Assembly: GCA_905221605.1 (NCBI GenBank)
Contig: CAJNDS010002713.1
Span: 172,441-224,940 of the forward strand
Length of the DNA stretch: 52,500 bases
Direction: 5' to 3'
DNA from: Symbiodinium natans
Lineage: Eukaryota > Sar > Dinophyceae > Suessiales > Symbiodiniaceae
Part shown: positions 29,532 through 40,026 of the stretch, piece after piece
How the letters are laid out: every line of letters begins with the position of its first letter
How positions within the stretch are numbered: the first letter of the stretch is position 1
Position numbers and translations under genes: made by a program
Notes under the pieces: model-generated
Database searches by the model: none
What the model was told of the DNA's origin: nothing
Seen by the model: the letters and a program-made list of their open reading frames with translations, nothing else

Positions 29532-31677
29532 AGTCCCGAGCTGATCGTGTCCCACGACGAGGTGGGAGGGCGTGTGTATGCAGGGTTCTTAAGGGCTTTT
29601 GGTGAGGGTTTTGTTAGGGCCTATTGAATATCAAATGTTTGAAGGTGTGTTTTTTCGGTTTTTTTTTTTTAGGATTTTTGATGTTGTTGCTTTGTGTTTG
29701 GTGTAGAGGCTTGGGGTTTGATTGTTTAAATCGGTGTAGCTTAGGGTTCTAAGTTAGAGCGTACTGGGCCTTGAGCCCTCAACCCTCAACCCTTAAACCA
29801 CTAGACCCCGCAAGCCTAAACCCTAAACCCTAAACCCTAAACCCTAAGCCCGAAGCCCGAAGCCCTAAGCCCTAAGCTCTGAGCCCTCCCTTAAGTTTCA
29901 TGGAAGGACCTCTTCCAGCTCTGCAGCCGCTTCCCCGGCAAGCGGTGTGGCCTCGTCCACTTCGCGACCGGGCCCCCGCGCCACTTCCTGCTGGGAGTTG
30001 GGTTGGGGGTTTGGGGTTTGGGGTTAAAGGGCTTAGGGTTTAGGGTTTAGGGCTTATAGAGTTTAGGGTTTAGGGTTTAGGGTCTGGGGCGCCCCACACT
30101 TTCTACTGCGAATTCGCACAGAGGCACGGAACTTGAGACGCTCCTTCTAAGCCCATCTAAGCCCTGCACCCAGAACCCTTCCGTCAAAACATCCAAAGGT
30201 GCTTTCGAGACGTGCGAGAGTCCCAGCTCTTCTTCAGGACGCTTTAGAAGCCCCGGGGCAGGGGAAAAGAGGGCCTGGGCTCTCTGAAAAAACCAGAGTC
30301 GGGCGTTCTAGGGTCCAGTGGCAAGAGCCGAAGAGCACCTTGCTGGCAACTAGCAGCACTTAGCAGCGCCTTGAAAATCGAGACCCGGAGGACGACCTAT
30401 CTCTATGCCGCCGAAGAAATGCCCCGGCAAATGCACCGTGAGGCGGACGATTGCCTGGGTTGTTTGGGTTTTTTAAGCCCTAAACCCCAAAAAACCCTAA
30501 ACCCGAAAGTCCCGGAGCAAGTGAATGACTGAAGGAAGTGTCTTAAACCCTAAACCCTAAACACTAAACCCCAGGCCCAAACCCTAAGCGCTAAACCCGA
30601 AACCCCTACCCAGAGGCGCCCAAAGACAAGAGAAACCCGCCCCCAACACCCTTATGGAAGCCCTGAATCCACTTTGGCTCGCGAACGCCTTCGTTTTTTG
30701 GGCCCGGAGACGCTGGGCCGTACTAATTAAACGGGTCGGAATACCCTTATGCTGTCTTTTCTCATTATACTATCGTGACCCCCAAATCCCTATTCTAATT
30801 ATCCCTAAACCCTAAACCCTAAACCCTAAACCCTAAACCCTAAACCCTAAACCCTAAACCCTAAACCCTAAACCCTAAACCCTAAACCCTAAACCCTAAA
30901 CCCTAAACCCTAAACCCTAAACCCTAAACCCTAAACCCTAAACCCTAAACCCTAAACCCTAAACCCTAAACCCTAAACCCTAAACCCTAAACCCTAAACC
31001 CTAAACCCGAACCCGAAACCCTTTTCTAATTATTTAGGCCCGAATAGAGAGCTCCCCAAGCCGCTCAAGACCTTGCTCTCAGGTGGAGGACGTGCTCGGC
31101 CAGGGCGCGATCATCTACACGGCGGGGTGTTAAGCGGTGTGGGCTTAGAGGTCTGTGCGGTTTATTCGGATGCATTCGGTTTTTTGGGGGCGGGTCCTGG
31201 GGTCAGTGCCGTTTGACTTCTTGGCTTGCTTCCCGGACACCCAAACAAAAAGGTTTAGTGCTCTTCTTTGGTAGTTACAGTTAGAATTTGCTCTGAAGGA
31301 CCCTTAACAAGGCATCCCTGTGAGGGCGTGCTGTTTGGGGGTACCCTGTTTAGGGGGTTCTGATCAGTTGTTGTTACCCTAAACCCTAAACCCTAAACCC
31401 TAAACCCTAAACCCTAAACCCTAAACCCTAAACCCCTACTAGTGTGCCACCAACAGAGCCTGCGAGGCCCACGTCACGATCGTTCGGGGTGAGCTCGAGG
31501 CGTGGTGCGTGCGTTTGCTTTGCCCGTCGGGCGTTTAGGGTTTAGGGTTTAGGGTTTAGAGTCTAGGGTTTAGGGTCTAGGGTCTAGGGCGGAGGGTTAG
31601 GGTTCAGGGTTCAGGATTTAGGGGTTATTATTTAGTATGTATTTCTCATTACAGCATGCGGACCCGGACCCCGATGA
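29532..31677 (+). CDS. Five-exon chain ending in a stop, unknown protein (5' incomplete)
   Basis: Exons 29532-29561, 29907-29996, 31083-31126, 31457-31488 and 31655-31677 have compatible phases at all four junctions. They read SPELIVSHDE; DLFQLCSRFPGKRCGLVHFA plus ten residues; VEDVLGQGAIIYTA; ACEAHVTIVR; then a short tail to TGA at 31675-31677. All four donors are GT (the last GTGAGC). The protein looks globular with conserved-looking Cys, Phe and Gly, but I do not recognise it. Two introns (29562-29906 and 29997-31082) follow the rule of TTTAGGG-type repeats at the donor side and CCCTAAA at the acceptor side; the last intron has a normal pyrimidine-rich end. Confidence 0.45.
30803..31022 (-). 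repeat. CCCTAAA array, about 30 copies
   Basis: Perfect heptamers followed by two CCCGAA variants, at the acceptor side of the intron before the exon at 31083. Confidence 0.95.
31377..31435 (-). repeat. CCCTAAA array before the 31457 exon
   Basis: Eight perfect copies ending about 20 bases before the AG acceptor. Confidence 0.9.
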
Positions 31678-31857
31678 AGTTTCGAGCTGAGCCCTTCCGC
31701 CCTATAAGCCCCAGAAGCCCTAAACCCGAAGCCCTATAATTACAATCTACCCCGGCCCGAAAGCCCTAAAACCCCAAAACCCCCAAGCCCTAACACTTAA
31801 CCTGAAACCCTAACCCGTAGGCCCCAAATGCCCCAAATGCCCCAAATGCCCCACATG

Positions 31858-31987
31858 CCCTAAACCCTAAACCCTAAACTCTAAACCCTAAACCCTAAAC
31901 TCTAAACCCTAAACCCTAAACCCTAAACCCTAAACCCTAAACCCTCAACCCTAAACCCTAAACCCTAAACCCAAACCCTAAACCCTC
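31858..31987 (-). repeat. CCCTAAA array before the 32024 exon
   Basis: About eighteen units with some ACTCTAA and CCCTCAA variants. Confidence 0.9.
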
Positions 31988-32023
31988 CCAAGCCCTGCAA
32001 CAGCCCTCGGCAACCCTCCCCAG

Positions 32024-32593
32024 GCGGGCGCGCCTTGGACCGAGCCCGTTGAGATCGAGGCTCCGGAGCGTTTTGGGGGGTTTAGGTTTTGGGGTCGGTT
32101 AGGGGGTTTGGGGGGGGGGGGGGGGTATGGGGTGGTTTTGGGGGGTTTTGCGGGGTTTTGGGGGGGCTTAGGGGGGTTTCAGGGGGTTAGGGGGTTTACT
32201 TTCGGGGTTTGGGGTTGAGGGTCTTCAAGCTGACTGTAACCCTTCGTTTCGACCGCCCTCGAAAACCTGAATCCTTTGAGCCAGGTTCGGTCCAATTCCT
32301 GCAAATACCCTCAAGCGCGAGCCCTTATCGACCCGAATACCCCACAAATCCTGCACCAACTGAGCCCCAAAACGTCAGTCAGGTCGCGACACTTGACCTA
32401 AGCCCGAAGCCCGAAGCCCGAAGCCCGAAACCCTAAACCCGAAACCCCAAACCCGAAACCCTAAACCCTAAACCCTAAACCCTAAACCCTAAACCCCTTA
32501 GCCGAGTGGGAGGTGCTGACGGCTGGTGGGCTTCAGCGCACACCGAAGTCAGATGCCCACGAGCTGCTTGGCTACCCCTGCGATGCCTTCTAG
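32024..32593 (+). CDS. Two-exon 3' end of an unknown gene
   Basis: Exons 32024-32059 (AGAPWTEPVEIE) and 32507-32593 (WEVLTAGGLQRTPKSDAHEL plus eight residues, then TAG) join in phase 0. The donor is GC and the acceptor is CCGAG. The intron starts with TTTAGG/GGGG-type repeats and ends with CCCTAAA repeats. The C-terminal peptide looks strongly constrained (GLQRTPKSDAH, LLGYPCDAF), but I cannot name the family. The stop codon lies inside a 22-base sequence that recurs at 32674 and 47252. Confidence 0.45.
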
Positions 32594-32720
32594 GACCCAG
32601 AGTAGGCCCTTCTTCCCCTTTTTAGGGTTTAGGGCCGTTTAGGGTTTAGGGTTTAGGGTTTAGGGTTTAGGGTTTCTAGGACCCAGAGTAGGCCCTTAAT
32701 TCTTCCCCTTTTTTTCCTTT
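32588..32720. repeat. Direct duplication bracketing a TTTAGGG array
   Basis: TTCTAGGACCCAGAGTAGGC followed by CCTT and a CTTCCCCTTTTT tail occurs at 32588-32622 and again from 32674. Between the copies lie only TTTAGGG repeats. A third copy of the 22-base core lies at 47252-47273. Confidence 0.85.
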
Positions 32721-33577
32721 CAAGCCCCTTTCAGCCAAAGAGGCTGCTCTTTTCATTCCAAGGTTACTCTTGGGTCAAGTTTTGTTTAAGCTCTGGGCCC
32801 TACTTGCGACTGGAGTTAAATATACCATCTTACGGCCGCACCTGCCAAGTGAGAGGTATTTTGTTGCGCTCTAAATCCTAAACCCAAAAGACCTTCAATT
32901 CTTCTGTCGCTGCTTCTAGCTCCTGTCGGGACCATGTGGGCAAGGACAAAGGGGGTTTGATGGGGTTTGTTTACAAAAGGGTTGAGGCTTAGTTTTAAAG
33001 CTACAAGGGCACCCTCCCCCCCCGGGCACATGGGAATGCCTCCCCCAGTCTGGCCCCTGTATGGTGACAGAGACTGCTTCCCCAAACCCTCCATCCTCAG
33101 CCCTCAACCCGAACGAATTCAACCCTAAAGCCTACACGTCAATCCCCTAAACCCTAAACCCTAAACCTTAAACCTTAAACCCTGAACCTTTAACCTAGAA
33201 CATCCTAGAACCACCCGCGCACTCGCCGATGTCGATTCGCTGCCTCAGGCAGTACTCCCGGATCGCGGAGAAAGCCGATGTCGCTTTGCAGAAGCCTTTC
33301 TTAGCAAAGGGAGAGAATGTGTGGGTTTAGGGTTTAGAGTTTCGGGTTTAGGGTTTAAGTTGATTATTTAGGGCCCCCTTAATGACCGCTGAGCACAGTA
33401 GGGGCACTCCTGTGACCAGAGCGCAGGTAGGGGGAGCCTCAGGAACTTCTGGGTTAACGGTACGAGACGTTGAGAAAGTCATCTTCGTTTTTGCAAGGCG
33501 CAACAGAGCCCTGTACAGCCCACAAAATCGCACATTATGCTACATTGTGGGTGGAAACGGGAGACCGACTGTCAAAG

Positions 33578-33745
33578 GATTACCGGCGAGGCTACGCGCC
33601 TGAGCGTGCTAAAGAGGCGGGGGCGCAGGACGAAGAGCGGCAAGAGCACCCGCACCTTGTGCTCCACCACATCAAGTCAGGGACTTCCAGCGCGTCTCTC
33701 AAGCGCCCCAAGGACTTGGGCAAAGCGGCGAAGCGGACCCGCCCC
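33578..33745 (+). CDS. Exon of an unknown basic protein
   Basis: A 56-codon exon between GTCAAAG and a GTGAGT donor. The chosen frame is charged (PERAKEAGAQDEERQEHPHL, then a Lys/Arg-rich tail LKRPKDLGKAAKRTRP). A second frame is also open and Arg/Ser-rich, so the frame is not certain. An upstream coding-like island lies at about 33253-33306 (YSRIAEKADVALQKPFL). No family recognised. Confidence 0.35.
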
Positions 33746-33924
33746 GTGAGTAGCTTGAAGAGCAGGCGTCACAGGAGTAGGCTCATGCAAACGGGCGTCC
33801 AGACGCAGAAAACAATTTATTGTTTGTGGTGTTTATTTGCTCTAGGGGCTATGGGGGTTTAGGGTTTCAGGGTTTGGGGTGCTGGGCCTTCAATTCAAGG
33901 AGGAAAAACTGAAGCCTCCATCTG

Positions 33925-34035
33925 ACGGTTCTCAAGCAATTCTGGTCACCTTTTGGGGTGTGGTGCATCTGAGGCTTCGTGCTAGACTGGGAACCCCAAA
34001 AAGGACCCCAGAATTGGAGCACCTGCGATTGTATG
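33925..34035. mobile_element. Fold-back (MITE-like) element, family F3 copy
   Basis: CAATTCTGGTCACCTTTTGG on the left pairs imperfectly with AAAAAGGACCCCAGAATTGG on the right, as in the copies at 222 and 6918. Confidence 0.5.
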
Positions 34036-34908
34036 AGGTTGTCAAGACGCTGGATGATCTTTTTACATGCGCCTTGGCTCTGCACAACTCAGCCTGCCCT
34101 TAGCCTTAACCCCTAAAACCCTAAACCCTAAACCCTAAAACCCTTAAGACCCTGCCAAGAAGCCTTTTCCAGATAAGAGGTTTAGGGATCAAGCTTTGGA
34201 GCGGCTCTGGGATATGCTTGAACATCCTAAACCCTAAGCCCTAAACCCGAAGCCCTGAACTCTAAACTTAGAGTGTCAGTTTCGGGCTGGGGGGGTTCAA
34301 GGTGTCGGGTTTCCAGGGCCTTGAGGGTTTAAGCTTCCAGACTCTCCAGTGCTGCTGGGGCTCGCGAGGCTCCTGTGGGTTCAGGCTTTGCTCGGCCTAC
34401 TGACAAAATTATTGTGGTTGAAAGCACTGCGAGGAACAGAAAGAGTTTTGTAACAGAATTCCTTTTTGGCCGTAGGGATTAGAAGGTTTCTAGTCTTAAG
34501 GGTAGGACGTTGGGATATTTATCATTTTCGCTCATGGCTTTCAGGAGGATCTTGTGTCAGAGGCTTTTGCACAGGGCTCGCCAGTCTCATCAACTACGCG
34601 AAGCTGCTCGAAAGCCTCAAGCCTCAAAGGTCCCAAAACCGTAAGCACCAAGCCCACAGGCTACTAAACATGCATGGCGGCCTTCGATCCGGAACAGCAC
34701 GAACTCACCTGAAAAGCTATTTGCGCTATAAAGCCAAGTCGCACAGCTCAGCAGCCCTACAAGCTTCAACCGCCAAAAACTCCCCGCAGCCGGTTCGGAA
34801 CCCCGGCCGGTTCTCTCAAACTTCGTACAATGCGGAGCCTTAGACACTAGTGCCTAAAGCCTAAACCCCAAATCCTACAGCCTAAACTTTACATGCTGAA
34901 CCCTCAAA

Positions 34909-35000
34909 TCCCTAAACCCTAACCCTAAACCCTAAACCCTAAACCCTAAACCCTAAACCCTAAACCCTAAACCCTAAACCCTAAACCCTAAACCCTAAAA
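34909..35000 (-). repeat. CCCTAAA array before the 35021 exon
   Basis: About twelve perfect copies, ending about 20 bases before a coding-like exon. Confidence 0.9.
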
Positions 35001-35020
35001 TCCCCACGTGCCAACAAGAG

Positions 35021-35062
35021 AACCGACACTTTGAGAACCGTCCCGAGGCGCTGCGGCGCAAG
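35021..35062 (+). CDS. Short exon-like island, unknown protein
   Basis: NRHFENRPEALRRK between an AG acceptor and a GTATCG donor, with CCCTAAA arrays on both sides. A similar island, 35881-35914 (RMHRDCRREHP), ends in a GTGAGA donor, and others lie at about 36465-36540 and 36745-36840. They may belong to one gene whose phases I could not fix. Confidence 0.3.
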
Positions 35063-35134
35063 GTATCGAGGTCCTTTTGCTCCCGCCGTCTCTGGGCAAG
35101 CAAAGCTCTGGGCAAGAAAGGCAAAAGGGGGTTC

Positions 35135-35421
35135 CTAAACCCTAAACCCTAAACCCTAAACCCTAAACCCTAAACCCTAAACCCTAAACCCTAAACCCTA
35201 AACCCTAAACCCTAAACCCTAAACCCTAAACCCTAAACCCATAAACCCTAAACCCTAAACCCTAAACCCTAAACCCTAAACCCTAAACCCTAAACCCTAA
35301 ACCCTAAACCCTAAACCCTAAACCCTAAACCCTAAACCCTAAACCCTAAACCCTAAACCCTAAACCCTAAACCCTAAACCCCAAACCCCAAACCCCAAAC
35401 CCCAAACCCCAAAACCTAACC

Positions 35422-35502
<81 letters not shown>

Positions 35503-35570
35503 ACCTAAACCCTAAACCCTAAACCCTAAGCCCTAACCCGAAACCCTAAACCCTAAACCCGAAACCCTAA
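35135..35570 (-). repeat. Longest CCCTAAA array with CCCCAAA and CCCTCAA sub-blocks
   Basis: About 35 CCCTAAA units, then five CCCCAAA units, then about twelve consecutive CCCTCAA units (about 35415-35505), then mixed units. Each variant forms a homogeneous block. Confidence 0.95.
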
Positions 35571-35949
35571 CCCCAGGATTTTGGTGTTCCGGGGCTTTAG
35601 GGTGTAAAGGGAAACCCACGGGTGAGGTGCGCAGGGGCTGCTCAAGATTCCCTGACCAGTAGCCCAGGCAGTGGATGAACCCCCTTGAAGCCCACCATGT
35701 ATGTATACATACGTATATATGTACATATATATGTACACATAAACATTTCTTTGCTTGCTGCTATATGTGTATATGTGTTTTATATATACATAACAAAATA
35801 GTAACAACCAGAATATGAACAATAATAAACAAACATATAAAAATATGGTTTATCTGCCAAAGGTTTGTCGGCGGCAGCAGCGGATGCACCGTGACTGCAG
35901 AAGGGAACATCCAGGTGAGAGGAGAGATGAATCATGGGGTCGGCACCCA

Positions 35950-36155
35950 CCCTGAACCCTAAACTCTAAACCCTAAACCCTAAACCCTAAACCCTAAACC
36001 CTGAACCCTGAACCCTGAACCCTAAACCCTAAACCCGAAGCCCCTAAACCCTAAACCCTAAACCCTAAACCCTAAACCCTAAACCCTAAACCCTAAACCC
36101 TAAACCCTAAACCCTAAACCCTAACAAAAACCTAAACCCTAAACCCTAAACCCTC
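35950..36155 (-). repeat. CCCTAAA array
   Basis: About 25 units with a short CCCTGAA block and a few point variants. Confidence 0.9.
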
Positions 36156-36574
36156 AACTCCCACCAAGCTCTGTGGAACAAAGTTCCTCCCTCCTGCCCC
36201 TTCCCCTCTCTCAACCCTAAACCATGAACCAAGCCCGTGACTCAAAACCCGAACACCCTATAAAGCCCAGAGGCCCTGCACGCCAACCCCGTAAGCCCCA
36301 AAACCCTAAACCCCAAAACCCTAAACCCTACACCCTGAACCCCCATACCCCAAACCCCCCAAAACCCAAAGCCCCCGAAACCCCCCCCAAGGACCCTAAA
36401 ACTCCCTCCCTACTTTCCCCCCCCTCCCCCCCAAGAAAGCAAGAAACAGCCCCGAGGCTTCCACCCCCCCGCCGATGCCGGCGACGCGCTGCGCAAGGTC
36501 GCCTTGAGCTCCGCGGTGGAGACGGCGCCCGGGCTTCATAGGAACCCTGAGCCCCAAAAAACCCCGAAGCCCCT

Positions 36575-36725
36575 AAACCCTAAACCCTGAACCCCTAAAG
36601 CCCTAAGCCCTAAACCCTAAACCCTAAACCCTAAACCCTACATCCTAAACCCTAAACCCTAAACCCTAAACCCTAAACCCTAAACCCTAAACCCTAACCC
36701 CTAAGCCCTAAACCCTCAACCCTAA
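36575..36725 (-). repeat. CCCTAAA array
   Basis: About twenty units with some variants. Confidence 0.85.
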
Positions 36726-37249
36726 AGCTGCAGAACTGTTGGGCTCGCACCGGAGCCCGCGGCATCCGAGGTGGTGGTGGCGCCCCTGCGCGTGGGGCCC
36801 CTGCCTGGCTGGGCATCCTTTGCGGACGCGGCCGGGGAACGAGGGGGTCGCGAAACCCTTGCCTTCAGAACCCAAAACTTAATTTTTGTAGGCTACCTGA
36901 TGCGCCTGAACCCGAAACCCTAAATCCTAAACCCTGAACCCTGAACCCTAAACCCTAAACCCGCCCACCGCCCCTCTCCTTTGGTGGGTGAGTGGGCGTC
37001 AGCGAGACCATGGCAGGCTCTGCTGAGCTGCAGAGCCTGCAGCCGCACCCCTGAGGGGTCGCCAAGCTAGAGTCGCCTAGCATAGTCCCTAAGTATATTT
37101 TATTACCCTAAACCCTAGATTTTTCTGCTGTCGGGAGTCCGCCCCTAAACCCTCCCAGTAAGCAAGGCCTTAAACCCTTCCCAAGGAGGCACGGGGGCCT
37201 TAAACCCCTTCAAGTAAAGGCAGGAGGACCTTCAACCCTCCCAGTAGCC

Positions 37250-37525
37250 TTCTGAGCTCCTCCAGGACAGTTTCTGAGCCTTTTCTGCACCTTTTAGGGC
37301 TCCTCCCGGACAGTTTCTTGGAGCCTTTTTGGGCTTCTGGGCTTTTCCCAGACCATTTCAGAATTTTTGGGGCTTCACCCGACCATTTCTGGGCTGCCCC
37401 CCCCAATTTCTGAGCTTATTTGGGCTTCTCCCAGACCAACTTTTTTTGGGATTTCTGGGATTCTGGGCTGCCCCCAGACCATTTCTGAGTTTCTTTGGGC
37501 TTCTCCCAGACCATTTCTGAGCCTT
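37250..37525 (-). repeat. Degenerate tandem repeat, about 50-60 bp unit
   Basis: About five or six copies of a unit built on GGGCTTCTCCCAGACCATTT and CTGAG. On the minus strand it translates to a Lys/Ser/Glu-rich repeat (KWSGKSPE-like). I treat it as a minisatellite; a repetitive protein cannot be excluded. Confidence 0.55.
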
Positions 37526-37962
37526 TAACTCGGAAACTTCTGACTATGTTGCGCAAAGCTTCGAAAAAACCCGCTCGACAATCCGACATAGAGAAAAAAG
37601 AAAACAATGAGAAGGCCCTCCGGCCGAAGACTCCCCCAACGCAAAACCTTTTTTTTGGCTGCAGTTTCTTTACATGTCCTGAACACAAGCTTCTGGGAAT
37701 GTTTTTCATAAGGCCTCATTTCATAACCACACTAATCTGACGCAGAAAAATGTTGAATGGCTGGCTGGTTTTGGCTGGCTCCGGCTTGGTTTTGCCGTGA
37801 GTTGTGATTGGGTGGCCTTGGGGTGGGCATGTCTTCAAACTATCGCGTCCAGCTGACCGGTGCTACACCCTAAACCCTAAACCGCCCCGGGATACCCCCC
37901 CCCCCCCCCCCCGAATTTCTGGGATTCAGGCGCTTCGGATTCTCCCCTGAAAGGTTCTGCAG

Positions 37963-38027
37963 GGACGCTCGGCGGTGCCACGGCAGCCGCCGATTCCGAT
38001 GCACCTGCCACTCGCTTGCTTCACTGA
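37963..38027 (+). CDS. Possible terminal exon, unknown protein
   Basis: After the acceptor TTCTGCAG the frame reads TLGGATAAADSDAPATRLLH and stops at TGA 38025-38027. It is Ala/Asp-rich. CCCTAAA units lie upstream (37868-37885) and TTTAGGG downstream (38033-38050). The retrotransposon is inserted about 80 bases further on. Confidence 0.3.
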
Positions 38028-38106
38028 GCTTTAGGGTTTAGGGTTTAGAGTTTCTAGAGGGTTTTGGGGTTTAGGGTTAAGGGCTTAGGGTTAAGGGCAT
38101 AGGGTT

Positions 38107-38111
38107 GAGGC
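38107..38111. repeat. Target-site duplication GAGGC (left copy)
   Basis: GAGGC directly precedes the 5' LTR and directly follows the 3' LTR (47231-47235). A 5-bp duplication is typical for LTR retrotransposon integrases. Confidence 0.9.
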
Positions 38112-38247
38112 TGTCAGTGCAGTCATGTTTTCATGGGTTCTTTGTACAGTGTGTCCTACCCGTGGAACCTTTGGCCCAAAACCGACAGGGCCCTTGAGTC
38201 GCTAGCAGCGCCTGCCATAAAAGCTGCGTTGCTGCTGTTTACCAACA
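38112..38247 (+). repeat. 5' LTR (136 bp)
   Basis: TG...CA ends; identical to 47095-47230 over the full length by eye. Very short for a copia LTR. An ATG at 38133 opens a frame that runs out of the LTR into the leader. Confidence 0.95.
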
Positions 38248-38248
38248 C

Positions 38249-38260
38249 TGGTAGCGGAGC
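38249..38260 (+). other. Primer binding site, initiator-Met tRNA type
   Basis: TGGTAGCGGAGC begins one base after the 5' LTR. It fits the reverse complement of an initiator tRNA 3' end of the form GCTCCGCTACCA. Many copia elements use initiator-Met tRNA as primer. Confidence 0.7.
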
Positions 38261-38360
38261 GAGTGTAAGTCGGGACCTTGGGTTGACCGCATCCGCCCTA
38301 CCACCCTCTGAGAGGTCCACGGACCCAGAGGTTTTTACCTTTCGTGCACCCGCCCTTGCG

Positions 38361-38489
38361 GCTGAGCGTGCCCCACTGCACCTCGCCTCGGCGGAGCGTG
38401 CCCCACTGCACCTCGCCTCGGCTGAGTGTGCCCTACTGCACCTACCGACCGAGCGTGCCCCATTGCACCTCGCTTCGGCTGAGTGTGCC
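38361..38489 (+). repeat. 30-bp tandem repeat in the retrotransposon leader
   Basis: Four copies and a partial fifth of GCTGAGCGTGCCCCACTGCA plus CCTCGCCTCG; the third is shortened to 27 bases. Lengths are multiples of three, so the frame from the LTR ATG stays open and would read repeats of AERAPLHLAS. Confidence 0.8.
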
Positions 38490-38521
38490 AGCTGCGCCCC
38501 GCATTTTGCGGCGAGTGCCCT

Positions 38522-40026
38522 ATGCCCCCGCCGCAACAGCGGACGTGGAGGGCAAACGCCGGAGACCGGCACGAGCCAGAGGAGGAGGACGACTACACGG
38601 AAGAAGAAGAGGAAGAAGAAGAACCTCCTCAGACGGACCCCGTGGTGCCGAGTTCTCCAGGCCGAGCGCCCCCGCAGCAGCAGCGTGTGGCGACCAAGAG
38701 CCAACCACCGCTGCCACCTCCGGCGGCGCCTGAGCGCGCCCCGTCAGGGAAGACGAAGGAGGAAAGGAAGAAGGAGAAGAAGGAAAGGGCGCGCAGAGAG
38801 AAGAAGGAGCAGAAGGAGGCAAAGAAGGCACGCAAGGAAGACCGTGCAGAGGCTCACGAGGGACGAAAGGCCCCGGAGCAGAAAGGAGCCCAGGCGGCCC
38901 AAGACGGAGCACCCACGAGGGAACCACTTCCCCGGGTGCACAGCGTGGCAGCTGCCAAGGCGAAGAGGGACGCTGCCCTCGCCACGACGGCCGCCAAGGC
39001 GAGGCCCCCGAGCAACGACACTGCGGACGGGGAGCCACCCCTTACGCCAAGGGCGCGTGCTGCGGGACACAACCCCTACGAGGACGACCTCTACGATGGA
39101 GACCCCAGCGCCGGTGGCAGTGCACAGGGAAGCCAAGCTACCCAGCTCACGCCACCCGGTCCTCCACCCGTAGTTCCCGGCCTCGGCGACGGGACATGGG
39201 TGTGGATCGCGCAGCCCGCTGGTCACTCCTACTGGTTCTTTGCCCCCGCGACAACGCCAACGTCACGTGGAAGCGAACGGCCACGAACACCACCGAGAGG
39301 TCCGGAGCGGCCTCCGGCGGCGACGCGCGGCAGGCCGCCGTGCGACTGGCGAGACTACGACGGTGACGACAGCAGGGACTCCCGGGACTCCCGCCGTAAC
39401 CAGCGTGGTCGCTCGACGCGCCGGGCGCCGCCGCGAACAAGGCAACGTTCGCCCACCCCGCGCAGAGACGCGGAGCGACCCCCACGCGCGCCAAAGGGGA
39501 AGTCGCAGAAAGGCAAAGGAGCCAAGGGCAGGGGGAAGAAAGGAAAGAAGGAAAGAGTCTCCGGCAAAGGCACAGGAGGAGACTACAAGCGCCGCAACCG
39601 CCCCGGACTGGCCCAGAGGCGCCGCCGGCGGGAAGCGCAGGAAAGGGCAGCAGGCCCTCCGCGCCGCCCGCGCGCCAAAGAGGAGCCCCGGGACGACGCG
39701 CCGGTGAAGGAAGAGGCCGCGGAGGGAGATGAGAGACCCCCGGCCGACAGGCGTGGCGGCCACCACCACGACAACGACGAGCCCAATGATGAAGGTGACG
39801 ATGAGGACGACGAAGAGCAGGCCGAAAGCGAGCCGGCGACGACGGACCCCATCGTCGACCTCACTCCGTCCGAGCTTGGTGAGAGGCCTTCGACGCCCAG
39901 TGGCAAGGCAGCCAGCACGGGAAGGCCCTGCAAGCCTCCAAGCGCTTCCGGAAGGTCTTCAAGGCCTCGAAGCGGTCCTGCCCCCTTGTCACCACTGGAA
40001 CCCGGGCTTGGCTCACCAGCTCGACC
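38522..40026 (+). CDS. gag: gag, N-terminal part
   Basis: An open frame of about 500 codons (open from 38483 to 40081; the ATG at 38522 is a likely start). The product is low-complexity: an acidic stretch (DDYTEEEEEEEE), a Lys/Arg-rich coiled region (KEERKKEKKERARREKKEQK), an Arg/Ser-rich part (DDSRDSRDSRR), a Gly/Lys-rich part (GKGAKGRGKKGKKE) and an acidic DDEDDEEQ segment before DPIVDLTPSE. A short ordered motif, WVWIAQPAGHSYWFF, lies in the middle. After about 39880 the frame likely changes or ends, because the next gag domain is found on the opposite strand. The role is inferred from position: structural protein of the particle. Confidence 0.65.

Noticed and set aside
35700-35830. TATA-rich segment as a possible promoter
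   Set aside because: It is alternating ATATAC microsatellite sequence with no nearby gene start; dinoflagellate promoters usually lack a TATA box.
38520-39769. Several long minus-strand open frames under the gag region
   Set aside because: They are antisense shadows of GC-rich, low-complexity gag. Only 40027-40490 shows real domain-like content on the minus strand.
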